A stretch of 28,176 bases of DNA from Alphaproteobacteria bacterium (GCA_023301785.1 JALZUF010000035.1:1-28176); one strand, 5' to 3'. Positions 1 through 7,994 are shown, counted from the first letter of the stretch. Notes: generated by a model from the sequence alone, not told the origin. Program-made: numbers and translations.

Positions 1-12
1 AAGAGCGCAATT

Positions 13-552
13 ATGGACATATCAAAAATCTCAATGGGTAAAGATGCCCCAAACGAAGTTAACGTTATCGTTGAAAATACGGTAGGGGCGGTTCCTGTTA
101 AGTATGAGATTGATAAAGACTCTGGCGCTATCTTTGTTGACCGTTTTGTTCACACACCAATGTTTTACCCTGGAAATTATGGGTTTGTTCCACACACATT
201 ATCAGATGATGGTGATCCTGTTGATGTATTGGTTGTTGGTGATATGCCTGTTATTGCCGGCGCAGTGCTGCCAGTGAACCCGATTGGTGTTCTTAAAATG
301 GAAGATGATGGCGGTATGGATGAAAAGATCATTGCCAAGCCAACAACAAAAATGTTCCCTTATCATAAAGATATCGAAAATGTTTTTGATCTACCTGAAA
401 TCGTTTGCCAGCAAATTGAACATTTCTTTACGCATTACAAAGACCTTGAAAAAGGGAAGTGGGTAAAGATTTTAGGCTGGGGCGATGCCGATGAAGCAAA
501 GAAGCTTCTTCAAGAAGGCATTGATCGTGTTGGTAAGAAGTCTGCGGCTTAA
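13..552 (+). CDS. ppa: Inorganic pyrophosphatase (family I)
   Basis: This soluble enzyme hydrolyses pyrophosphate to two phosphates and so pulls forward biosynthetic reactions that release PPi. The 179-aa length matches bacterial family I enzymes. The family signature DGDPVD lies at residues 66-71, giving metal-binding Asp66, Asp68 and Asp71. Further acidic ligands are likely at Asp98/Asp99 and Asp103. The substrate-site residues Lys30, Arg44 (FVDRF) and Tyr56 (NYGF) are in their usual places. The first ATG is used; a second Met at residue 8 is possible, but the N-terminal DISKI segment is normal for the family. The upstream side is cut by the window edge, so its promoter cannot be judged. 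A minus-strand small gene ends directly at its 3' end. Confidence 0.97.
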   Translation: MDISKISMGKDAPNEVNVIVENTVGAVPVKYEIDKDSGAIFVDRFVHTPMFYPGNYGFVPHTLSDDGDPVDVLVVGDMPVIAGAVLPVNPIGVLKMEDDGGMDEKIIAKPTTKMFPYHKDIENVFDLPEIVCQQIEHFFTHYKDLEKGKWVKILGWGDADEAKKLLQEGIDRVGKKSAA

Positions 553-774
553 TTACTTTCCACCGAAAGTACAGCCCATTACTTTTAATCCAAGATCTAC
601 TCTTTCTAAAGCGTTCGATATCGTTATTGGCTTAGCGCTTAATTCGCGGGCGGTAAAGCTAAATACGTCACATACTTTTGGTGAGGCCACGTACCCTTGA
701 TAGGGAATACTGCCTAACATGACAGATCCTATAACAAATCCACTCCAGCCTGTAGTTTTTGTTGTTCTAGACAT
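553..774 (-). CDS. Hypothetical small protein, second gene of a mini-operon
   Basis: I do not recognise this 73-aa product. The N-terminus has basic residues (MSRTTKTTGW) followed by a mildly hydrophobic stretch at about residues 11-24, which could be a weak signal or anchor segment. The remainder has two cysteines (about residues 35 and 68). It starts 6 nt after the stop of a 31-aa ORF on the same strand and ends immediately at the ppa stop codon. The ribosome site is weak, so translation is probably coupled to the upstream small ORF. No competing plus-strand gene covers this interval, which favours a real gene, but there is no family support. Confidence 0.45.
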   Translation of the reverse strand: MSRTTKTTGWSGFVIGSVMLGSIPYQGYVASPKVCDVFSFTARELSAKPITISNALERVDLGLKVMGCTFGGK

Positions 775-780
775 TGTTTT

Positions 781-876
781 TTACTTGTACATAGCAGGTT
801 GGAAATTGTTTACGGTTGCATTTACATCTTCGTTAAGGGCTTTCGTACTTTTCATTCTTTCACGCAATGTTCTCAT
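781..876 (-). CDS. Hypothetical 31-aa peptide, first gene of a mini-operon
   Basis: A 31-codon ORF begins MRTLRERMKSTKALNEDVNA and ends in YK. It has a good Shine-Dalgarno-like GGAAGAG at 881-887, with a four-base gap to the ATG. The peptide has a basic N-terminal half and an amidated-residue-rich second half (several Asn/Gln), with no hydrophobic stretch. It is followed after 6 nt by the 73-aa ORF. It could be a genuine microprotein or a leader peptide that couples translation of the 73-aa gene. A divergent promoter candidate lies in the palindrome at 929-946. No homologue is recognised. Confidence 0.4.
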   Translation of the reverse strand: MRTLRERMKSTKALNEDVNATVNNFQPAMYK

Positions 877-928
877 AATGCTCTTCCGTTCTAAACAAGG
901 AATATTGTTTAACATAACGTGTATTGAT

Positions 929-946
929 TGTCAATAATTATTGACA
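929..946. promoter_or_regulatory. Perfect 18-bp palindrome overlapping divergent -35 elements
   Basis: TGTCAATAATTATTGACA reads identically on both strands. Each arm ends in TTGACA, the consensus -35 hexamer, so one element faces the 140-aa gene on the plus strand and its mirror faces the small mini-operon on the minus strand. This geometry suits a dimeric repressor or autoregulator controlling both directions. The -10 boxes are not obvious: TTTATA at 978-983 on the plus strand is too far, and TTAAAC at about 907-912 on the minus strand is acceptable. The palindrome is seen directly; its function is inferred. Confidence 0.55.
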
Positions 947-1001
947 TAATGCAATAGTTATTTTAAGTTGCGTTAACTTTATAAATATTAGGATAACAGT
1001 A

Positions 1002-1424
1002 ATGAGTAATAAGCAAGTAGAAGGCATTGATTTTGAAACGCCAGTTAAGCAGGCAAATGCACCTGTTAAGGATGCCAAACAAGTAAAATTTGATAGAGTA
1101 GATGAAGAGTTATCTAGGATATTTTCTAGGCTTAATGAGAATCCTCAACCAGTACTTAATGCTATTGCGAAAGACGAAACGTATTATATACGTACTCGAG
1201 TGGATGCTTTTGATATGTTTGCAAGAAACGATAGACAGTTAATGGGTAATAAAGATTTTTATAAATTTTGTGAAGGTCTAAATGCTCAAGGCTATAGACT
1301 TAATTATAATATGGGTCATGACTTGTTAAAACTTAGTTTTGATAAAGCACCTATACGCACGGCTGCGGCTAAAATGGCGGGAACAATCAGTTACGGGCCT
1401 TTGATGGTATTGGACTTTGATTAA
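1002..1424 (+). CDS. Hypothetical protein, 140 aa
   Basis: I do not recognise this protein. It is a soluble, charged 140-aa product without a signal peptide or membrane segment. Residues 1-35 are Lys/Val/Asp-rich and likely disordered; the rest is predicted mixed alpha/beta, with a Tyr/Asn-rich stretch near residues 96-108. AGGA at 990-993, 8 nt before the ATG, supports the start. It is transcribed away from the 31/73-aa mini-operon across a shared palindrome and ends at a bidirectional terminator opposite rpsO. It sits where pnp would normally follow rpsO, so it looks like an accessory insertion. Confidence 0.75.
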   Translation: MSNKQVEGIDFETPVKQANAPVKDAKQVKFDRVDEELSRIFSRLNENPQPVLNAIAKDETYYIRTRVDAFDMFARNDRQLMGNKDFYKFCEGLNAQGYRLNYNMGHDLLKLSFDKAPIRTAAAKMAGTISYGPLMVLDFD

Positions 1425-1438
1425 TTAAATATATTTAA

Positions 1439-1469
1439 AAAAAGCCGCGATCAGGTGATGCGGCTTTTT
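1439..1469. terminator. Bidirectional Rho-independent terminator
   Basis: The stem AAAAAGCCGC (1439-1448) pairs with GCGGCTTTTT (1460-1469). The intervening bases can extend the stem by ATC/GAT with a 4-base AGGT loop. A-runs and T-runs flank both sides, so it can end transcription of the plus-strand 140-aa gene and of the minus-strand rpsO operon. Confidence 0.9.
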
Positions 1470-1492
1470 GAATTCTTTGATTTTCAGTAAGA

Positions 1493-1762
1493 TTAGCGGC
1501 GGATGCCTTGTTTCTTAATGATGGCTTGGTAACGGCCTTCGTCATTTGCTTTTAGGTAATCAAGCAACTTACGACGTTTAGCAACCATAGCCAAAAGACC
1601 GCGACGTGAGCCGAAATCTTTTTTGTTTGTTTTCATGTGCTCTGAAAGGTTATTGATACGTTCAGTCAAGATAGATACTTGTACCTCTGGTGATCCTGTA
1701 TCGCCTTTGCCTTGTGCGTTATCTTTGATAACTTCTGCTTTACGCTCTGTAGTAATCGACAT
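1493..1762 (-). CDS. rpsO: 30S ribosomal protein S15
   Basis: S15 is a primary binder of the 16S rRNA central domain and contributes to an intersubunit bridge. The 89-aa length is exactly typical. The conserved segments GDTGSPEVQ, the LTERI...HMKTNKKD helix, GSRRGLL and the RRKLLDYL core are visible. The ATG at 1762 is chosen because AGGAG (1769-1773) lies 6 nt upstream; an in-frame TTG just before it is unlikely to be used. It is the last gene of the infB operon and ends before a strong terminator. pnp, which normally follows, is not here. Confidence 0.98.
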   Translation of the reverse strand: MSITTERKAEVIKDNAQGKGDTGSPEVQVSILTERINNLSEHMKTNKKDFGSRRGLLAMVAKRRKLLDYLKANDEGRYQAIIKKQGIRR

Positions 1763-1786
1763 CAAACTCTCCTTCTATTTTAAGTT

Positions 1787-2740
1787 TCATAAATTAAAGA
1801 CTCGAACGGGTTGAACTTTCGCGCCATATATTTTGATCATCGCAAGCGCGGTGTCCTCAAATGTGGCGAGGGCAATGTTGTGATCGTCTGATTTCCAATC
1901 AATGCCTGCGGCGTCTAAACGCGCTAAATCAGGCTTGGAAAGCAGGGCGATATCATTGCCGTTCTTAATGCTTCTCGCCTCTTTGTCCTTCAAGGCCAAA
2001 ACCGGGATGTCGTCCAGGGCGGTCTGAAGTGGGAGGAGAATAGCGTTCAAGTCTTTCTCTTGGGATGGGTTATCGATCATTTCTTCGAAAATATCAAGGG
2101 AAATCGCACTTTGTAGGTCAAAAGAGCCAACACTTGCGCGTTCTAGCTTTGATATATACCCATAGCATTCTAATAGTTGCCCCATATCGCGGGCGAGGGA
2201 GCGAATATATGTCCCCTTACCACAGAGACAGGTGAATAAAGTTTGGTCGCCTTGGTGGTCAACAATGTCAAATGATTCGATGTAGACAGGGCGTGATTTT
2301 ATATCGACGTGTTCGCCGTCACGGGCAATGTCATAGGCACGTTCACCATCAATTTTGATGGCAGAGAATTGTGGCGGCGTTTGTTCGATGTCACCTGTAA
2401 ATTGCGCCAGAAGGGCTTGGATGGCTTCTTGAGAAGGACGTTTGTCTGAGGTATGGATGGCTTCGCCTTCGGCATCATCAGTGGTGCGTTGCTCACCCCA
2501 TGTTACTGTGAAGTTGTATACTTTGAGCGCATCTTGGATGTAGTTTACGGTCTTGGTTGCTTCACCAAGAGCGATTGGTAGTACGCCAGAAGCAAGGGGG
2601 TCTAGTGTGCCAGCATGGCCAGCTTTTTGAGCATTAAGGGCGTAACGAATTTTACCAACGGCTTGTGTTGATGTCATGCCAACAGGTTTGTGAAAATTCA
2701 CCCAACCACTAATTGGATCGCCTTTTTTCTTACGTGCCAT
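1787..2740 (-). CDS. truB: tRNA pseudouridine(55) synthase TruB
   Basis: The enzyme converts U55 in the T-psi-C loop of most tRNAs to pseudouridine and also acts as a tRNA chaperone. The motif HAGTLDPLASG carries the catalytic Asp47. The N-terminal segment GWVNFHKPVGMTS and the later GTYIRSLARD motif are typical. At 317 aa it is the usual length, with a C-terminal PUA-like part. It starts 6 nt after the rbfA stop; an AGGA inside the rbfA tail serves as ribosome site, so the two are probably translationally coupled. rpsO follows after 24 nt. Confidence 0.97.
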   Translation of the reverse strand: MARKKKGDPISGWVNFHKPVGMTSTQAVGKIRYALNAQKAGHAGTLDPLASGVLPIALGEATKTVNYIQDALKVYNFTVTWGEQRTTDDAEGEAIHTSDKRPSQEAIQALLAQFTGDIEQTPPQFSAIKIDGERAYDIARDGEHVDIKSRPVYIESFDIVDHQGDQTLFTCLCGKGTYIRSLARDMGQLLECYGYISKLERASVGSFDLQSAISLDIFEEMIDNPSQEKDLNAILLPLQTALDDIPVLALKDKEARSIKNGNDIALLSKPDLARLDAAGIDWKSDDHNIALATFEDTALAMIKIYGAKVQPVRVFNL

Positions 2741-2746
2741 GATGGA

Positions 2747-3145
2747 TTAATCCTGATCTGAATATTCGATAGTGCTTAAAAGCTCATCTAGTTTCTGCGC
2801 TTTTTCGAAAGAAGTGTCGAGGACGAAGCGAACTCTTGGTGTGAATTTCAAAGTTGCTTTTGAGTTGATGTCTTTTTGAAACACCGAAGCATTGTTGTTC
2901 AGGGCAGGAAGGATGACATCCATATCGCCGCCGCCCAATGAAATAACGTAAGCCGTTGCTTGGCGAAGGTCTGGTGTTGGGCGCACCTCGGTTACGCTTA
3001 CACCGCCAGAAATATCTAACAAAGCTTCATCATGAAAATGTCCACGCGCCATTGTTTCCGCCATGATATGACGAATTTGTTCACCTACACGAAGTTGCCT
3101 TTGTGAAGGGCCGTTTGCAGCGCCTGGGGTATTTTTCTTTTTCAT
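2747..3145 (-). CDS. rbfA: 30S ribosome-binding factor RbfA
   Basis: RbfA is a KH-fold factor for late maturation of the 30S subunit, acting near the 16S rRNA 5' helix. The 132-aa protein shows the family features: the RQLRVGEQIRHIMAETMARG helix near residues 16-35, then VSVTEVRPTPDLRQATAYV, and the closing PRVRFVLDTSFEKAQKLDELL. It lies 13 nt downstream of infB and 6 nt upstream of truB, the classic infB-rbfA-truB order. Confidence 0.97.
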   Translation of the reverse strand: MKKKNTPGAANGPSQRQLRVGEQIRHIMAETMARGHFHDEALLDISGGVSVTEVRPTPDLRQATAYVISLGGGDMDVILPALNNNASVFQKDINSKATLKFTPRVRFVLDTSFEKAQKLDELLSTIEYSDQD

Positions 3146-3158
3146 TTTATAAAACTAA

Positions 3159-5660
3159 TTAATCTAATGTACGGGCTTCTTCGACGATTTCGTAGCATTC
3201 GATGATATCGTTTTCTTTAACGTCATCGTAAACTTCGAATGCCATACCGCATTCCATGCCTTCTTTTACTTCTTTCACTTCGTCTTTGAAGCGTTTCAGT
3301 GTTTTCAAAGTTCCTTCATGGATAACAACGTCATCACGCAGAAGACGAACAGAGGCGCCACGTTTCACCATACCAGCCGTAACCATACAACCCGCAATGT
3401 TTCCGTATTTTGAAATCATGAAGACCTGACGGATTTGCGCCTGACCTAGATATTCTTCACGCTCAAGAGGATCAAGCATACCGCCAAGAATGGCTTTAGC
3501 ATCGTCAATTACGTTGTAGATGATGTTGTAGTACTTGATCTTTACACCGTCACGTTCAGCTTGCTCACGCGCTTGTGAGTTGGCACGAACATTAAAGCCG
3601 ATAAGCATCGCATCAGACGCACCAGCAAGGGTTACGTCAGATTCAGTAATACCACCAACACCAGAGTGAAGGACTTGAACTTCAATTTCATCATTGTCTT
3701 CGGTCATTTTGTGAAGAGAACCGATGATGGCTTCTACAGATCCGTGAACGTCACCTTTTATAACAATTTGTAGCGTTTTAACCTTACCATCCTGAGAGGC
3801 GGCAAGCATGTTTTCAAATGTACGGCCAGAGGTAACTGCAAGAGCTTGTTTTTCACGTTTTTGGTTTGAACGGAATTGAGCAATTTCACGTGCTTTTGAT
3901 TCATCAGCAACGTCAAATACATCGCCAGCTTCTGGTGTGCCATTAAGTCCGAGAACTTCGACAGGCAAGCCAGGGCCAGCTTCTTTAATTTGATCGCCTT
4001 TATCGTTAATAAGAGCGCGCACTTTACCGAATTCAGCTCCAACAACGAAAGTATCACCAATACGCAAAGTTCCTTTTTCGATAAGAATTGTTGCAACAGA
4101 ACCACGACCTGGTTCCATTTTAGATTCAACAACCGCACCTTTAGCTGGACGATTTGGATTTGCTTTGATCTCAAGAATTTCAGATTGAAGGATAATGGCC
4201 TCAACCAATTTATCAAGATTTGTTCTTTCTTTTGCAGAAACTTCAATACATTGAATATCGCCGCCCATATCTTCAACAACCAATTCGTATTGCAATAAGT
4301 CTTGCTTTACTTTCATTGGGTTGGCATCAGGTAAATCAACTTTGTTTACGGCAACGATAATAGGAACGCCTGCCGCTTTCGCGTGATTAATGGCTTCGAT
4401 TGTTTGTGGCATGATTGAATCAGCCGCAGACACAACGATAACAACGATGTCCGTAACGTTTGCACCACGGGCACGCATTTCAGTAAAGGCGGCGTGTCCA
4501 GGGGTATCAAGGAATGTTACTTTCTCACCAGTTTCTACTGTGATTTGGTATGCACCAATATGTTGTGTAATACCACCAGCTTCACCAGCAACAACATCAG
4601 TTGTACGTAAAGCATCGAGAAGGGAGGTTTTACCGTGGTCAACGTGACCCATAATAGTCACAACGGGTGGACGTGACTCAAGATCTTCTTCTGTGTCTTC
4701 GATACCGTGAATACTTGTTTCAACATCGGCATCAGTCACACGTTTGATTTTGTGGCCAAATTCTTCGATAACAAGTTCTGCCGTGTCGGCATCGATAGCT
4801 TGGTTTGTTGTCGCCATAATGCCGAGCTTCATTAGCTCTTTAATCACATCAACGCTACGCTCTGCCATACGATTGGCAAGCTCTTGTACTGTGATTGATT
4901 CTGGAACAGTTACCTCACGGAAAACCTTTTCGATTTCTTTTTTAGGGCCTTGAGCGGCAAGACGAGCTTTTTCACGGGCACGTTTTTGCGCCGCCATAGA
5001 CATACTGCGGTCACGTTCAAATTTGTTATTTAGAACTTGCGTAACGGTAATCTTACCGCCGCGACGACGATCATCTGTTCTTGCATTTTTTACAGGACGT
5101 TTAAATTTGTCACGCTCTTCTTCCTTTTTAACGGGAAGGGGAGCCATCGCTTGTTGTTGCTTAAACTTGGTTTGATTTTCTTGGTTTGTTTCTTTGGCTT
5201 GCGCTTTTTCTTCTTCTTCAATACGGAGAAGTTCAGCAAGCTCTGCTTTACGGGCTTCATGCGTCGTTGGCATTTTCTCAGTTGCGGCGTCTGATGCTTT
5301 TGATGGAGGTGGTGGAAGGCTGTTTTCTTTATTGCCTTCGTTCTCTAGTGCTTCTTGCAAGGCCTTTGCACGGGCATCACGTTCTGTTGAGTTTAAACGC
5401 TCAAGTGTTGAACCGCCAGCTGTTGGTGTTGTAGGAGCCGCGTGATCAGGTGTTTGGATTGCACCACGTCCCGCAGAGCGTTTGCGACGAACTTCCACAA
5501 CTGTACCAGCACCACCAGAAGGTTTAGCTGCACCAGCTCCACCTTTAAGGCTTAATGTCCCACCTTTAAGACCTAAAGTCTTTTTCTTGGGGGTGTCATT
5601 GGATGCATCTTTTTTTGCATCGTCTGCTTTTGTTTTGTCCGTCGTTTTACTATCCGTCAT
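3159..5660 (-). CDS. infB: Translation initiation factor IF-2
   Basis: IF-2 is the GTPase that brings fMet-tRNA to the 30S subunit and promotes subunit joining. At 833 aa it has a Lys/Ala/Glu-rich disordered N-terminus (1-200), an IF2_N helical domain at about 254-305 and the G domain from about 332. G1 is GHVDHGKT (338-345), G3 is DTPGH (385-389), G4 is NKVD (439-442) and G5 is the later SAKE. Domains II-IV follow, ending in the fMet-binding region. An AAAGG about 7 nt before the ATG supports the start. ylxR, often located upstream, is missing. Confidence 0.98.
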   Translation of the reverse strand: MTDSKTTDKTKADDAKKDASNDTPKKKTLGLKGGTLSLKGGAGAAKPSGGAGTVVEVRRKRSAGRGAIQTPDHAAPTTPTAGGSTLERLNSTERDARAKALQEALENEGNKENSLPPPPSKASDAATEKMPTTHEARKAELAELLRIEEEEKAQAKETNQENQTKFKQQQAMAPLPVKKEEERDKFKRPVKNARTDDRRRGGKITVTQVLNNKFERDRSMSMAAQKRAREKARLAAQGPKKEIEKVFREVTVPESITVQELANRMAERSVDVIKELMKLGIMATTNQAIDADTAELVIEEFGHKIKRVTDADVETSIHGIEDTEEDLESRPPVVTIMGHVDHGKTSLLDALRTTDVVAGEAGGITQHIGAYQITVETGEKVTFLDTPGHAAFTEMRARGANVTDIVVIVVSAADSIMPQTIEAINHAKAAGVPIIVAVNKVDLPDANPMKVKQDLLQYELVVEDMGGDIQCIEVSAKERTNLDKLVEAIILQSEILEIKANPNRPAKGAVVESKMEPGRGSVATILIEKGTLRIGDTFVVGAEFGKVRALINDKGDQIKEAGPGLPVEVLGLNGTPEAGDVFDVADESKAREIAQFRSNQKREKQALAVTSGRTFENMLAASQDGKVKTLQIVIKGDVHGSVEAIIGSLHKMTEDNDEIEVQVLHSGVGGITESDVTLAGASDAMLIGFNVRANSQAREQAERDGVKIKYYNIIYNVIDDAKAILGGMLDPLEREEYLGQAQIRQVFMISKYGNIAGCMVTAGMVKRGASVRLLRDDVVIHEGTLKTLKRFKDEVKEVKEGMECGMAFEVYDDVKENDIIECYEIVEEARTLD

Positions 5661-5680
5661 TTTTATACCTTTTCTTATGA

Positions 5681-5709
5681 CACTTATCTTTTATTCGTCT
5701 AGATAAGTG
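5681..5709 (-). promoter_or_regulatory. 8-bp inverted repeat upstream of infB
   Basis: CACTTATC (5681-5688) and GATAAGTG (5702-5709) are perfect inverted copies with a 13-base spacer. They lie about 20 nt upstream of the infB start in the nusA-infB gap. On the mRNA this would form a hairpin just before the infB ribosome site. It could be a processing site, a translational control element or an operator. There is no U-tract, so a simple terminator is unlikely. Confidence 0.45.
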
Positions 5710-5753
5710 CCGAAAGTGAAAAGGCAAAAATCTAGTTAAGCATTTTTATCAAT

Positions 5754-5777
5754 GCCTGTGCGCATGAGCGCACGGGC
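5754..5777 (-). promoter_or_regulatory. GC-rich hairpin just after the nusA stop codon
   Basis: GTGCGC (5758-5763) and GCGCAC (5768-5773) form a perfect 6-bp stem with a 4-base loop, flanked by GCC/GGC with one mismatch between. It begins directly after the nusA stop. No U-run follows on the minus strand, so it is more likely an mRNA 3'-end stabiliser or processing element than a full terminator. Confidence 0.4.
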
Positions 5778-5778
5778 G

Positions 5779-7365
5779 TTACGCATTGGAGGCGGCTTTA
5801 GCAGGCGCTTCTTGGGCAGCTGCATCTTCCTCGTTATTGTTTTCGGCTTCTGCAGCTTTGGCCGCATCTTCCTCAGCGAACCAGTGCTCACGTGCTTTCA
5901 TAATTAAAGCTTCTGCATCACGTTCTTTCATTGAACCTTCGCCAAGAATTTCAATCAATTCATCAGCAGCAAGGTCAGCCAGATCATCACGTGATTTCAC
6001 ATCATTTTCACCAAGCTTGATAAGAACTTCTGGTTTCAAACCTTCAAATTCCATGAGGTCATCTTTAATGCCAAGCTCTGTACGTTTTGTTTCAAGCTCT
6101 TTATCTTTTGCGTCAATCCAAGCGGCGGCACGATTGATAAGCTCTTGACCAATATCTTCGTCAAAACCTTCAATTTCCATCATCTCTTCAACTGGCGTTT
6201 CAGCAATTTCACGAACAGATGTGAAGCCTTCAGCGATAAGAAGCTGAACAATCATTTCATCAATATCGAGTGCTTCGATAAATGCTTCTGAACGTGTTTT
6301 AAATTCATCTGCGCGGCGTGTTGTTTCTTCTTCTTCGGTCATGATATCAATATCCCAACCAACAAGCATAGAAGCCAAACGAACATTTTGACCACGACGA
6401 CCAATTGCTAATGAAAGTTGTTCTTCAGGAACAACAACATCCATACGTTTTTTATCTTCATCCATAACAACCTTTGCCACTTCGGCTGGTTGAAGGGCAG
6501 AGATGATGAAAGAACCAAGATCTTCTGTCCATGGAATGATATCAATTTTTTCGCCTTGAAGCTCGTTCACAACGGCTTGCACACGGCTTCCGCGCATACC
6601 AACACAGGCACCGACAGGATCAATTGATCCGTCACGTGCTTGTACAGCGATTTTTGCACGGCTACCTGGGTCACGGGCAACGGCTTTGATTTCAATAACG
6701 CCATCATAAATTTCAGGAACTTCTTGAGTGAAAAGTTTTGCCATGAAATCTGGGTGTGTACGAGACATGAAAATTTGTGGACCACGTTGCTCTTCACGAA
6801 CTTCGTAGATGTAGGCACGAACGCGGTCACCATTTTTCAGGTGTTCACGTGGAATACATTCTTCGCGGCGCAAGTAACCTTCGGCACGGCCGCCACCAAT
6901 ATCAATAGTCACGTTACCGTACTCAACACGTTTGATAACACCGTTGATGATTTCGCCGGTACGATCTTTAAATTCTAGGAACTGACGTGCGCGCTCGGCT
7001 TCACGAACTTTTTGAACGATAACTTGCTTCGCAGTTTGCGCGGCGATACGACCAAAGTCTAAAGGAGGGAGGTCATCAATTAGGAAATCACCAATTTTTG
7101 CATCTTTTTTCTCGCGTTGTGCTTGCTCAAGAGTAATAAGGTGAACTTCTTCTTCCTCTTCGTTCTCAAATTTTTCAACAACTTCGCGGTAACGTTTCAT
7201 TTCGATAGAACCGTTTTTACGATCAATTTTGGCACGAATGTCATGATCGTGACCATATTTAGAACGGCCAGCTTTTTGAATAGCTTCTTCCATCGCTTCT
7301 AGAACGATGTCACGATCAATCCCTTTTTCACGGGCTACTACGTCTGCAACTTGTAACATTTCCAT
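5779..7365 (-). CDS. nusA: Transcription termination/antitermination factor NusA
   Basis: NusA binds RNA polymerase and nascent RNA and modulates pausing, termination and antitermination. The 528-aa protein has an RNAP-binding N-terminal domain (1-130), an S1 domain (about 135-200) and two KH domains with GXXG loops GMRGS (256-260) and GRRGQ (322-326). A C-terminal part follows with two acidic helix-hairpin-helix repeats (about 365-500) and an Ala/Glu-rich tail. AGAGGA at 7375-7380 supports the ATG at 7365 over a second Met two codons on. It follows rimP after 77 nt that contain a hairpin. Confidence 0.98.
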   Translation of the reverse strand: MEMLQVADVVAREKGIDRDIVLEAMEEAIQKAGRSKYGHDHDIRAKIDRKNGSIEMKRYREVVEKFENEEEEEVHLITLEQAQREKKDAKIGDFLIDDLPPLDFGRIAAQTAKQVIVQKVREAERARQFLEFKDRTGEIINGVIKRVEYGNVTIDIGGGRAEGYLRREECIPREHLKNGDRVRAYIYEVREEQRGPQIFMSRTHPDFMAKLFTQEVPEIYDGVIEIKAVARDPGSRAKIAVQARDGSIDPVGACVGMRGSRVQAVVNELQGEKIDIIPWTEDLGSFIISALQPAEVAKVVMDEDKKRMDVVVPEEQLSLAIGRRGQNVRLASMLVGWDIDIMTEEEETTRRADEFKTRSEAFIEALDIDEMIVQLLIAEGFTSVREIAETPVEEMMEIEGFDEDIGQELINRAAAWIDAKDKELETKRTELGIKDDLMEFEGLKPEVLIKLGENDVKSRDDLADLAADELIEILGEGSMKERDAEALIMKAREHWFAEEDAAKAAEAENNNEEDAAAQEAPAKAASNA

Positions 7366-7414
7366 TTTGGTATTTCCTCTTTATTAAATGGTTGTTGTTT
7401 TATTTTTAGTAAGA

Positions 7415-7444
7415 AGCCCTCATACACGTAAACGCGAGGAGGCT
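7415..7444 (-). promoter_or_regulatory. Hairpin spanning the rimP stop codon, rimP-nusA gap
   Basis: On the minus strand, AGCC-TC-CTC pairs with GAGGGCT, with a 2-base bulge. The first bases of the stem belong to the rimP TAG stop. The tail (TTCTTAC) is a poor U-tract, so termination would be partial at most. Its pattern AGCC-NN-CTC ... GAGGGCT matches the hairpin located before rimP. Confidence 0.45.
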
Positions 7445-7985
7445 ATTCACTTTTTATAATTTCTTCTTCTAATTCTTCAGCTTTGTTCTCGATTGCTGTT
7501 TCAAATCTTTTCTTCGTTTCTTTAATGAGATGATCGCTCATAACTAACTTGGCTTTATATATGTCTTCGAAGGGTAAGTCTACCATTCCTTGATCTGTCT
7601 CAAGTTGAATAATATTGTTTTCTGCGTTTCCAATGAAACCGCGAAACTTGCGCTGACCATCAACACCAGTTTCAAGCTCAAACTTAGCTTCAAGGTCATT
7701 AAAACGGGTGTAATCCTCAAATTTCATAAGAGGGCGATCAATACCTGCTGAGCTGACTTCTAAGCGGTAAGCCTTTGAAATAGGGTCTTCAACTTCCAAT
7801 AATGGTGAAATTTCACGGCTGATTTTTGTGCATTCAGCCAAATTAATCTTACCTGTTTCTGGATTCTCGGCGTAAACAGTCAAAACATCGCCTTTATACT
7901 CAACCCATAAAAGCTCGATTCCCAACTCCTCAATAGGAGGGGAGATAATATCGATTATTATTCTTTCTAACGCACTGTGACGCAT
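7443..7985 (-). CDS. rimP: Ribosome maturation factor RimP
   Basis: RimP (formerly YhbC) helps assemble the 30S subunit, and rimP-nusA-infB is one of the most conserved bacterial gene orders. The 180-aa protein shows the family pattern: an N-terminal ISPPIEELGIELLWVEYKG segment, the central CTKISREISPLLE helix, the YRLEVSSAGIDRPL motif at about residues 88-101, and a C-terminal Sm-like domain. The ATG at 7985 fits RimP homologues but has no Shine-Dalgarno next to it. A strong AAGGAG lies at 8025-8030 on the far side of a hairpin. The last 25 residues are unusually acidic and lysine-rich. Confidence 0.95.
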   Translation of the reverse strand: MRHSALERIIIDIISPPIEELGIELLWVEYKGDVLTVYAENPETGKINLAECTKISREISPLLEVEDPISKAYRLEVSSAGIDRPLMKFEDYTRFNDLEAKFELETGVDGQRKFRGFIGNAENNIIQLETDQGMVDLPFEDIYKAKLVMSDHLIKETKKRFETAIENKAEELEEEIIKSE

Positions 7986-7994
7986 ATAAATTTT

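Noticed and set aside
719..937. Plus-strand 72-aa hydrophobic ORF after ppa
   Set aside because: It has no ribosome site, its composition is unlike the neighbours, and it overlaps the better-supported minus-strand 31-aa and 73-aa ORFs.
1623..1814. Plus-strand ORF over rpsO and the truB end
   Set aside because: It is a shadow of rpsO in the opposite frame, without homology or a ribosome site.
3990..5445. Several plus-strand ORFs antisense to infB
   Set aside because: They arise from the low-complexity Lys/Glu/Ala-rich coding sequence of infB; their translations are Leu/Phe/Ser-rich with no domain pattern.
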